NCBI RefSeq assembly: GCF_043290135.1
Contig: NW_027464588.1
Span: 1,871,501-1,935,500 of the forward strand
Reading direction: 5' to 3'
Length of the DNA: 64,000 bases
Origin: Rhipicephalus microplus
Taxonomy: Eukaryota; Arthropoda; Arachnida; Ixodida; Ixodidae
Within the stretch, counting starts at the first letter, position 1, and the number at the start of each line of letters is the position of its first letter. Position numbers and translations under genes: made by a program. Under the pieces are notes generated by a model. It searched no databases. It had not been told where the DNA came from and was given only the letters and a program-made list of their open reading frames with translations. Positions 55,190 through 64,000 of the stretch are shown in pieces.

Positions 55190-55675
55190 TCATGCCTCCG
55201 CATGGAGTCAGTTGACTAGAACAAAAAGGATGGGGTGGATTGCATTTGGCAAGTATTCTCAAATCATGAATTACTTACAAAAAGGGTTCATTCTGAATTG
55301 AGGAAGTCGTAGTGAGCGATGGAACTGAAAAGGATAAGTGTACCCTTAAGAGAAAAGAAGAGAGCAGAGTGGGTCAGGAAAAAAAGAGGGGTTAGGGATA
55401 TTATAGTTGAAACTAAGAAGCAGAAATGGACATGGGCCGGACACGTAGCACGTAGGCATGATGACCGCTGATCAATAAGGGTAACTGACTGAATTCTCCG
55501 AGACAGCAAACGCGCGAGGGAGAGACAATGGGTTTTAAAAGATTGCACGTATAACGTGGAAGCAGGAAGCACAAGATCAGGTTTGAGATTGGCGGACCAC
55601 GAGAGAGGCCTTTGCTCTGCAGTGGGCGTAGTCAGGCTGCCGCTTCTGATACTGATGATCATGATCACATCACAA
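55190..55675 (+). pseudogene. RTE-like LINE, 3' end of RT ORF and tail
   Basis: Plus-strand pieces read KRAEWVRKK.. (about 55360), RDIIVETKKQKWTWAGHVAR (about 55398), RVTD and DSKRARGRQ. They are typical of the region after RT in RTE-type LINEs. They are followed by GAGAGGCCTTTGCTCTGCAG and GGGCGTAGTCAGGCTGC, the family's 3' end, and a degraded GAT tail. Stops and frameshifts are present and no RT palm is seen. Only the 5'-truncated end is left. Confidence 0.7.
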
Positions 55676-56177
55676 TAGAAACAGCCCACTTTGACTACCG
55701 TACATGACGAGATATTTCTGTCTTTCGTGGTCAGTTCACACTATTGAGCGTACAGGACTGTCATGTCAACGTGCAGCAGATGCCTTTCGAAAAGGTTGCG
55801 CATATGTCCTAATGATATGTTCTAAATCTGCTCGGCACAGCATCGGACAATGAGTGCATGCATAGCGTAGAAGTATTTTCACGCGTAGTTCGGGTAGGTT
55901 GTTGGCATTTGTCAAATACAGGCACCGGCAGTTCATGCTAGTCGCAGTTTCACCGATGAAGCAATGAATACAACAAATCAGAATGTTATATGAAGGAAGA
56001 CTGCCAGCTACCTCTCTTTGGATATGATATCGCGTAACTTCTCAAAACGCTGGGATTGTGAGAAAACAAGCATCCTCTACATGAAGCGAAGTGGTTTTCT
56101 TACTTTAATCTAAACGCAAAATGAGCGGGATGTTTGCTGATGTCTTCCCAGATAACGCGCGCATCAGAGCCAGCACC
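55676..56177. other. Unassigned stretch
   Basis: No supported feature is seen. Confidence 0.4.
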
Positions 56178-56440
56178 CTTATGGTTGATTAATTGATATG
56201 TGGGGTTTAACGTCCCAAAGCCACCATATGATTATGAGAAACGCCGTAGTGGAGGGCTCCGGAAATTTCGACCACCTGGGGTTCTTCAACGTGCACCCAA
56301 ATCTCAGCACATGGGCCTACAGCATTTGCGCCTCCATCGCAAATGCAGCCACCGCAGCTGGGATTTGATCCTGCGACCTGCGGGTCAGCAGCCGAGTACC
56401 TTAGCCACTAGACCACCGCGGTGAAGCGCGCTCTTATGGT
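56178..56440 (-). mobile_element. Ruka-like SINE, copy 6
   Basis: Minus orientation, tail TGATTAATTGATATG (56186-), head at 56390-56420 (CTTAGCCACTAGACCACCGC). A short direct repeat CTTATGGT (56178-56185, 56433-56440) is the likely TSD. Confidence 0.85.
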
Positions 56441-57245
<805 letters not shown>

Positions 57246-57282
57246 CCTTCTTTCTCTCTCTTCTTCCCCTCTCTTCTTTCTA

Positions 57283-57314
57283 CACTCGTGTGCAGCGAGT
57301 TCTGCACACGAGTG
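57283..57314. repeat. Perfect 13-bp hairpin
   Basis: CACTCGTGTGCAG, spacer CGAGTT, CTGCACACGAGTG. Confidence 0.9.
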
Positions 57315-58467
57315 CTTCTTTATTTTTCTACTATTCGTTTTAGCCCCTTTTCTACAGCCGTGTCGCCATATTCAGCGGAATGAAATTAGGTTCTTTTTTT
57401 CCCTTCCTTCAAGAACCACTCACTTGCACATGATCTTACGCACATAATCAGACTCATGGAAAAAACAGCGGCAACCAGGATAATTCTGTACGGGGGCAAC
57501 CATGAATGATTCTTCCAGCCGAAATCTCACTGACGTTTAAAAGGTACACAGGGCAACCATATACGTACAATCACTGCCAAAGCACGCGATGGACAAAGAC
57601 CTGCTCAGGCTTGTACCTAAACGACCAATATGGGACACCATACGCGAAGCACTATGTCGAATGCGTTACCATCTGGAAAAGCCACCACAGGGTAATGGCA
57701 TAAGATAAAGAGCCTACGCGACACCAGTGGCTGAGTCATTGCTTACAATGCCACCACGGGAATTTCCGCGATATACACGTAGTAAACAACGTCCCATTTA
57801 CAAAAAAGACACAAAAGTTATCAAACTATACTTGAGAAGTGACATAAAGTGTGATGCAATTGAAATTGGATCGTTTGATACGCTCACTATAAATCGTTTC
57901 TGCACATGGTCGTAAATTAGGCAATGGTTTACCGCCATTTCGTTCGTTCTTGTACTTCACCGGGCACTGTTTTTTTTCTTTCCCTTGAAAGTAGTACTAT
58001 ACCTTCGACACACATTCTTCCCACACTTTTGTCTGCTTCGAGGTACTACATCCTTCACAGGCGGAACAACATCACATGCAGTTTGCTATAGCTAGACCAT
58101 GAACGAGTTCTTGGTTACGCATCTACAAAACGTACTCGTTTCCCGTTCTTGATATAAGATGTGTATTATCAAGAGAAAGTTTAAGACACCCCTTCAAACA
58201 CAAAAACGGGTCGTCGTTGGTGTCAACGCGGAAGTTATAAAAAGTGACATGACCACAGATGACGTCACACATCACGACGTGGTCGTGGTTTCGAGGATGA
58301 CCAAAATTTAACCTGTGGAGACAGTGCAACGTCACGTGATGTACGGAAAGAACTTTGGGAGTCGGTTGATGATCAACACTATAGGCTGAGAAGAACAAGA
58401 ACAAAAATCAAACAAACAAAAAATAAAGCGAAAAAAGCTTTCATCTTCTCGTCTTTCGCAAATGAAT
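57315..58467. other. Unassigned stretch
   Basis: No supported gene or repeat is seen. Confidence 0.4.
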
Positions 58468-59735
58468 GAGGGTTTTAAATGCGAAGCTTTTCTTAGTGAA
58501 CATCGGCGACTTTGAGCGTATCTATCTATCTAGCCGCCTACAATTTTTAGCTCTCCTGGCCGTTTAGATAATGGTATTCATACCAAACTTGCTTTGTCAT
58601 AACATGACTGTATGAAGAACATATTTGACTAGTCATAACATGAAAATCATATCTCTTTCAGGAATGTTCTGATTTACGTTTCATAGTCCTGCAGCTCTTG
58701 TGGTGGTTTCGTTCACATGGCATGCTGCAAAACTGGTATGGTATGGCATGATTACATGACGAACACACGCGACGACCCTAACATGAAAATCATGACATGT
58801 GTGTCATGTAAGAACATGACTACATGCCATGCTCATGATGCGCTCACGGCCATTTCGCTAGCGTCACATATACCAAATTTGGTATTACAGTACGTGAATG
58901 GAGGACGAAGGTATGTGACTGGTGCAAACACGATAATCACGAGATGCGTGTCATGTAACAGCATGACTACTTGCCACGCTCGTGATGTGCTCGCGGCCGT
59001 TTCGCTAGCTTCACTTATAGCGAATTCGGTAATACGGGACGTGAATGAATGACGAAGATATGATACTGGTGCAAACATGATAAACATGAGATGCGTGTCA
59101 TGTAACATGACTATATGCTACGCTCATGGTGCGCTCGCAGCCGTTTCGCTAGCTTCCCATGTACCAAACTTGGTGTTACGCGATGCGAACGGACGACGTA
59201 GGTAAATGACACATCCAAACATGATAATCACGAAATGCGTGTCATGTAACAACATGACTACATGCCACACTCGTGGTGTGGTCACGGCCGTTTCACTAGC
59301 TTCACATACGCCAAATTTGGTATTGCGTGACGCCAATGGATGACAAAGGTATACGTGACTGGTGCAAACATGATAATAATGAGATGTGTGTCACGTGAGA
59401 ACATGACTACATGCCACAGTCAAGGCGCCAATACATTTCGACGTGACGTGGTGCGCATGCTCGCCGGCGTTTATTTCGTCGCGTCACGCCGGTGTTGCCA
59501 CGCCAGGCGTTGGTCCTGCCATATATTCGCAGGCACGCGCCACGCCGCGCTGCTTTGACGTATGTGCGTTTCAGCGCGTCCAGCGTCCCTGCGTCACGAA
59601 AAGAGGGAGACCAGTGTTGTCTCGGTAATGCATCGGCGCAAAATGCAGCATGTCGCATTTCGCGCCGGTGGCCGTCGGGCCAACCCGACGGACACTGGTC
59701 GCGCCAGGCGTCGGACTATATATATACACCTTTTC
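58468..59735 (+). mobile_element. 145-bp-unit dispersed repeat, copy C
   Basis: Starts TTTTAAATGCGAAGC. Four units begin GCTCATGATG (58831), GCTCGTGATG (58978), GCTCATGGTG (59122) and ACTCGTGGTG (59269), a spacing of 144-147 bp. A GC-rich segment with GTCGCGTCACGCCGGTGTTG follows (59478-59730). This copy shows the unit structure most clearly. Confidence 0.8.
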
Positions 59736-59744
59736 ACAGGAAGG

Positions 59745-60716
59745 AAAAAAAAATGGCAGCATATCCACAGAGTGAATGATGGAGAGTGGGGCGAAGCATT
59801 CGTCCGTCCAAGCGTCCGTCTGTGTGACCGTTCATGCGTCTGTTCGTGCGCCCGTCCCTGCGTTCGTTCATGCATCCACCCCTGCGTCCGTTCATGCATC
59901 CATCCATGCATCTGTCTGTGTGTCCGTTCGTCCATCTATTAAACACTCCAAGTCCCACCATCTCGCATCTTTTTATCATATATTCCCCATATAGAAGCAC
60001 CACCATTCAGTGGAAATTCCAAGGACTAAACAAGAGGTGGCACACGCACACTTTCTTACGGCTTGCGCTTCGGGTCTACTTCCCACCTTCAACCACCTTG
60101 AGTTCATGGTATATACTAGTTCACTGTATTCATGGCTCTGCAGCCCAATGCTCGCTAAACCTTTCTAAAACCAAGGAGGTTACGCCCAGCGAGTATAACG
60201 TAGCCACCTTTTCCTGTCAGATAGTGCTCAATGTACATGCCAGTGGCTGCTAATTTGAAATGAGATACAGGAGGATGCAGCTTTTAATTTCTTACGGCTT
60301 GCGCTTCGTATCTGCTTCCCCCCTTTAACCACCTCGAATTCATTCATGGTATATACTAGTTCACTGTATTCATGGTCCTGCGGCTCAAAGCTCGCTAAAC
60401 CTTTCTAAAACTAAGGAGGTTACACCCAGCGAGTTTAATGTACCAACCCTTTCTTCTCCGATAGTGCTCAATGTACATGCCAATAGCTGCTAATGGGGAT
60501 CGCCGCGTGCGCGTTGACTAAAAGCCGAATGTTCCTGTCTCTCATTCCCCATTAGCAGACATTGGCATGTACATTGAGCACTATTTTTTATTGCTAAACA
60601 ACGCACAGAAGAAATCTCTCACCGGCAACACCTTGGAGGTCAAATGTTATACCTATTTAGGGTATGTGCCACTGGTGGTTACGTACTACGAGGGACGCCC
60701 AAGCCACGCCATAAGG
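59745..60716 (+). repeat. Dispersed repeat X, copy 2, with internal duplication
   Basis: Same order as copy 1 but inverted in the genome. The segment TTCTTACGGCTTGCGCTTCG to CAATGTACATGCCA occurs twice (60051-60242 and 60288-60483). A local inversion follows at about 60462-60584. Confidence 0.75.
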
Positions 60717-60781
60717 AGCGTCTTAGCGTCTCAAGTTGTCGTTAGCGTCTCACGGCGTCTCTGGGCTGGCGGACGCCCGTC

Positions 60782-62059
60782 ATGGCAAGCCAGCCCCCGA
60801 AGAAGGCGCTAGCCTTCGACGTAGTCGTCCCCGAGGGGACTAGTCCCGAAGACGTCGTTGACGCGACGTCTTCAATAGTAGGAATCGAAGAAGTATACTG
60901 CGTTCAGCACTTTGGAGGCCGGAACTACCAAGTTACCGTCAACAGTGAGGCCGCACTGGCCCAAATCGTAGACGCGTCGCACCTCATCATCCGAGGAGAG
61001 CGCGTCGCCATCGTACCCCTGGGACCCCAAGTGACCCAAGTGACCGTCCTGTTCCTGCCGTGCCGCGTACCCAGCGAAGTCCTCGCACAAGCACTCTCTC
61101 CCTACGGGAAGGTGCTGCACATCATCAGAGGACTCATGGGATCGCGCCCAACCGTGACCACTGGGACGCGATACGTCCGCATGGAAATGAAGGCTTCGTC
61201 ACCGGTGCCCAACTACCTCAAAGTCGCGGGCCATCGAGTAACCTGTGACTATAAAGGCATCCAGCGAGTGTGTCGTCGATGTGGAGACAGTGGTCACTTC
61301 CGCATGAACTGCACAGCTCCGTTTTGTGGAAGGTGCGGCGTTTATGGCCACGACGGGAAAGGCTGCTCGCTGCCGTGTCGCCGTTGTGGGGACTCGCATG
61401 CCACTGTGGCCTGCACCATCAGGCCATCGTATTCCGAGGCGGCATCCAAGGATTTCCCCCCACTTCAACCAGGAACGCCATCTAAGAACAAGTGCGACGA
61501 TTCGTCAACGCGAGCCGTGGTAACCGACCACGACCAAGGTGTGCCAATCGCGACGCTGCACCAGACGCCCACTGCGTTTCCAACGATTCCGGGCCTGGTA
61601 ATCCCTCCAGGTGATGAAAACTTAAGTTCCCCGCGTCCCGTGGCCATTTCTGAGGAATCGCAGGCCAAGCCCTCGTCAGACGAAGCGCCTCGTGAAGACG
61701 GCGTCTCGGATGGGAATATTGCATCTGAGGCTCCTCGCGTTGCTGCTCTGTCGACAACAAGTTCAGGTGTCATCGAGGAGTCTACACCTCAAGACGACGA
61801 CGCCTGCATCTACGAGGACTCCAACAGCACCACGAGTGAGGCGCCCCTACAAATTGACGAAGACGCCAGCTCCAGTGACATAAGCCAGGAAAGTGGAGAC
61901 GTCTTTGTACCATCCTCGCTCAAAAACCCGGACACCAAACGCCACCGGATAACTACTCGTGACTTAGAAGCCCCCACCAGAGACAGAAGTCCCCTGCGGA
62001 CTTTGACGCGATCCCGGAAGCCCCGAGCCTCCGGTGGATCGCCTGGCCGGAAAAAATGA
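60782..62059 (+). CDS. Tx1-like LINE ORF1, gag-like zinc-knuckle protein
   Basis: 425 residues. ORF1 proteins bind the element RNA into a particle. The N-terminal part (about 1-155) has an RRM-like alternation (VYCVQHFGGRNYQVTVNSEA, VLFLPCRVPSEVLAQALSPY). Three knuckles follow: C164-C177 (CRRCGDSGHFRMNC), C182-C195 (CGRCGVYGHDGKGC) and C199-C211 (CRRCGDSHATVAC, one residue shorter). The C-terminal half is Ser/Thr/Asp/Glu-rich and probably disordered, ending in an Arg-rich tail. The start ATG at 60782 is the first in frame after the repeat border. Confidence 0.88.
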   Translation: MASQPPKKALAFDVVVPEGTSPEDVVDATSSIVGIEEVYCVQHFGGRNYQVTVNSEAALAQIVDASHLIIRGERVAIVPLGPQVTQVTVLFLPCRVPSEVLAQALSPYGKVLHIIRGLMGSRPTVTTGTRYVRMEMKASSPVPNYLKVAGHRVTCDYKGIQRVCRRCGDSGHFRMNCTAPFCGRCGVYGHDGKGCSLPCRRCGDSHATVACTIRPSYSEAASKDFPPLQPGTPSKNKCDDSSTRAVVTDHDQGVPIATLHQTPTAFPTIPGLVIPPGDENLSSPRPVAISEESQAKPSSDEAPREDGVSDGNIASEAPRVAALSTTSSGVIEESTPQDDDACIYEDSNSTTSEAPLQIDEDASSSDISQESGDVFVPSSLKNPDTKRHRITTRDLEAPTRDRSPLRTLTRSRKPRASGGSPGRKK

Positions 62060-62146
62060 CTTAGCCACTTGCGGGGCATTGGCTCCCGCACCTGATAAAG
62101 GTACCCCTGCATTTGCGTGATCCTATAGTATGTTTTCATTTTCCCC

Positions 62147-64000
62147 ATGGATCTTACTCTAAAAGTTATTACTTTTAACGTTCAAGGTTTCCGAAATCCA
62201 CAAAAACAGGCTGAGGTATTGGCTTTCGCACATTCAGTGCATTGTGATTTGCTGTTCGTGCAAGAAACAAATTTTTTCAAGCTTTCTGATGTACTCGCTT
62301 TCAAGCGCGCGTTCAATATTGATTGTTTCTTTTCGTACGCCAGCACGCATTCTACTGGCGTCGGAGTCGTTATTTTTAACCGAGGTCTTTTACGTGACCA
62401 TCATGTTTCCTTCGATGCCTTCGGACGCGTGCTGGCGTTCGACTGCACCTTTTACTCGTTAAGAATAAGATTTGTTGCCGTGTATGCCCCAGCGGCACGC
62501 GAGAACTCAAACGCGTTCTTCCAATCTCTTGATGCGTTTCTTTTAAATTCCCGACATGTGGTACTTTTAGGGGATTTCAATTGTGTCTTAGACTCACACG
62601 CAGACGTTCGAGGTCCGGGTCGCGGCCGGTCAAACTGGAATGCCAGAGAACTCGAACGTCTAGTGCAGCAATTGGCATTGAGTGACATTCATCAAAGTGT
62701 ACATGGCAGTAATTATGCCTATACTTGGCGTCGAGCAGCGTCGAGCAGCCGAATTGATCGCGTGTATGCATCCCCCAGTCTCATTACCTACGTTCACGAC
62801 ACCGGGGTAATGTCATTGCCACCGACACCAGTATACATTAGCGGCCATCGGCCGGTTATGTTCTCTCTCCGCCTGCCAGCGGGGACGCCAACGGTTCACA
62901 GACCATGGCGTCTCGATTGCCGCGTCCTCCAGGACTCTCAGGCTATGGAGAAATTATCCCGAGCGTTACGCGCATCGCTCATTGGGGCGGATGTAGCTGA
63001 TTGGGATCGCCTCAAAGAACAGTGGCGGCATCATTGCAGTGCGTCGGGCAGAGGACTTTGCACCCGTATGTCAAAAGATGCGTCATTGTTAATCCAGAAG
63101 ATACGCATTGCCAATCGAGATCCCAGTCTTTCCACTGTAATGAGGGCATGGCAAGAGGAGCTCGTTGAACGGTACAAGCGTATTATGCGCGCTTCTTCAC
63201 TCTCGGCGGCAGCTTGGCGCTGTAGACGTGCACCCTGTGCGCACCCTGAGGTGCTAAGGTATGCACGCAGAGCTCTGCTTTGTCCACCAGGCTCGCCTGC
63301 CCACTCGCTGAACTCTATCACCCCAGCTGCTGCGGGTACGCGCGACTTTCAGGAATTCACTCAACACTTTGAGTCAATGGCTAAATCTGGTGCTAATGTC
63401 TGTTACCCAGGATCCGTTTCTTCGCATCCTCTGCTAACAGATTTACCTCATGATTCCAACATGTCAAATGACGTCCTCCTATCACCGCCATCCGATGACG
63501 AAATCATAGGCGCATTAGACGCAATGAAAAAGGGATCGGCCCCAGGGCCTGACGAACTTCCTGCAGAGTTTTATGTACAGTTCTGGCCTAACATTGGTCC
63601 AACTATGTCACGCGTCATTCGCAGGTGTTTCCAAGATATTACACTTCCAACTTCTTTCCACAAAGGCCGTATAACACTAGTTCCCAAGAAAGACTCAATG
63701 TCCACGCGACCAGAAGATTGGCGCCCTATTACCCTGCTCAATGTAGATTACAAGCTCTTGGCTAACATTTTGGTGCGCCGAATCAGTCCATTTCTTGCAA
63801 CATTAATCGCTCCCCACCAGGTCTGTTCTGTTCCGGGCCGAGAAATACACACCCATACGTGGTTAACGCGGGACATCATTGAATACACTATTAGCCGATG
63901 TGCGCAAGAACTGTTGGTTTCATTAGATCAAGAGAAAGCTTTTGATTTCATAGAACATGGCTACATACTAAATGTTTTACATGCATACGGATTCCCGGAT
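62147..64000 (+). CDS. Tx1-like LINE ORF2, endonuclease and reverse transcriptase, partial
   Basis: From ATG 62147 the frame stays open for 618 codons to the window edge. The apurinic-type endonuclease (residues about 1-235) shows ITFNVQGFRNPQK, LLFVQETNFF (Glu), RFVAVYAPAA, VLLGDFNCVLDSH (Asp, Asn), SSRIDRVYAS and ISGHRPVMFSL (His), all catalytic positions in place. A linker of about 200 residues follows, then RT: MKKGSAPGPDELPAEFY, KGRITLVPKKDS, WRPITLLNVDYKLLANIL, HQVCSVPGREIHTHTW and LVSLDQEKAFDFIEHGY, the last holding the first catalytic Asp. The YxDD motif lies beyond the window. ORF2 nicks the target and primes cDNA there. Confidence 0.9.
   Translation, partial: MDLTLKVITFNVQGFRNPQKQAEVLAFAHSVHCDLLFVQETNFFKLSDVLAFKRAFNIDCFFSYASTHSTGVGVVIFNRGLLRDHHVSFDAFGRVLAFDCTFYSLRIRFVAVYAPAARENSNAFFQSLDAFLLNSRHVVLLGDFNCVLDSHADVRGPGRGRSNWNARELERLVQQLALSDIHQSVHGSNYAYTWRRAASSSRIDRVYASPSLITYVHDTGVMSLPPTPVYISGHRPVMFSLRLPAGTPTVHRPWRLDCRVLQDSQAMEKLSRALRASLIGADVADWDRLKEQWRHHCSASGRGLCTRMSKDASLLIQKIRIANRDPSLSTVMRAWQEELVERYKRIMRASSLSAAAWRCRRAPCAHPEVLRYARRALLCPPGSPAHSLNSITPAAAGTRDFQEFTQHFESMAKSGANVCYPGSVSSHPLLTDLPHDSNMSNDVLLSPPSDDEIIGALDAMKKGSAPGPDELPAEFYVQFWPNIGPTMSRVIRRCFQDITLPTSFHKGRITLVPKKDSMSTRPEDWRPITLLNVDYKLLANILVRRISPFLATLIAPHQVCSVPGREIHTHTWLTRDIIEYTISRCAQELLVSLDQEKAFDFIEHGYILNVLHAYGFPD

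Larger units (their letters stand above)
60717..64000 (+). mobile_element. Tx1/L1-like LINE, intact so far, runs off the window
   Basis: The 5' part begins near GCGTCTTAGCGTCTCAAG, right after repeat X. A short 5' UTR is followed by a gag-like ORF1 and an endonuclease-RT ORF2 separated by 87 bases. No stop or frameshift is visible in either. RT motifs (RPITLLNVDYKLLANIL, SVPGREIHTHTWL, SLDQEKAFDFIEHGYIL) resemble the Tx1 branch of L1-like LINEs. The 3' end lies outside. Confidence 0.85.

Noticed and set aside
58831..59420. Regular 145-bp units as a CRISPR-like array
   Set aside because: The units are long and diverged, have no constant repeat with variable spacers, occur dispersed, and the genome is eukaryotic.

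Overview
The window looks like repeat-rich nuclear DNA of a hard tick (Ixodidae). The argument rests on a tRNA-derived SINE that matches my memory of the tick 'Ruka' family, on the mix of Ty3, Penelope-like and LINE elements, and on the many long (TA)n tracts. Species cannot be fixed from the sequence. I see no bacterial features and no intact single-copy host gene. Almost everything recognisable is mobile DNA, often nested. The best host-gene hint is one signal-anchor exon with a splice donor at 54162-54223.

Layout. 1-4229: a possible LTR end with primer-binding site, a SINE with target-site duplication (TSD), and a 120-bp duplication. 4324-9114: decayed Ty3 element #1, with no gag or protease, its integrase split by a 1.5-kb dispersed repeat here called the '145-bp-unit family'. 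9479-14625: SINEs of two families, a LINE scrap and a second copy of the 145-bp-unit family. 16391-20193: a THAP9/P-element-type transposase gene on the minus strand, with three phase-compatible exons, one stop and one frameshift. 21480-27430: a 5.4-kb I-like LINE inserted in a third 145-bp-unit copy with a 14-bp TSD, itself carrying a 75-bp in-frame tRNA-like insertion. 28529-31351: a Penelope-like element (reverse transcriptase plus GIY-YIG) with inverted ends. 31430-36899: Ty3 #2, decayed but with equal-length LTRs. 36971-37916: the 3' part of a second Penelope copy. 37933-43123: Ty3 #4 on the minus strand, decayed. 43945-49242: Ty3 #3, with near-identical LTRs and open gag and pol, which may be recently active. 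49328-49467: a palindrome of 59-bp arms that resembles Penelope ends. 49551-60716: mostly unassigned DNA with SINEs, a LINE 3' end and inverted dispersed repeats. 60717-64000: a Tx1/L1-like LINE with intact ORF1 and an ORF2 open to the window edge.

How the parts relate. The autonomous elements (Ty3 pol, Penelope RT/EN, LINE EN/RT) supply the enzymes. The SINEs and the 75-bp tRNA-like insert carry TSDs of the kind left by LINE machinery. Three patterns cut across families. Ty3, Penelope and SINE-2 ends repeatedly abut (TA)n tracts. In three of the four Ty3 elements gag ends at GGRAAAC just before the stop, with pol in the -1 frame. Insertions can be ordered in time from their nesting.
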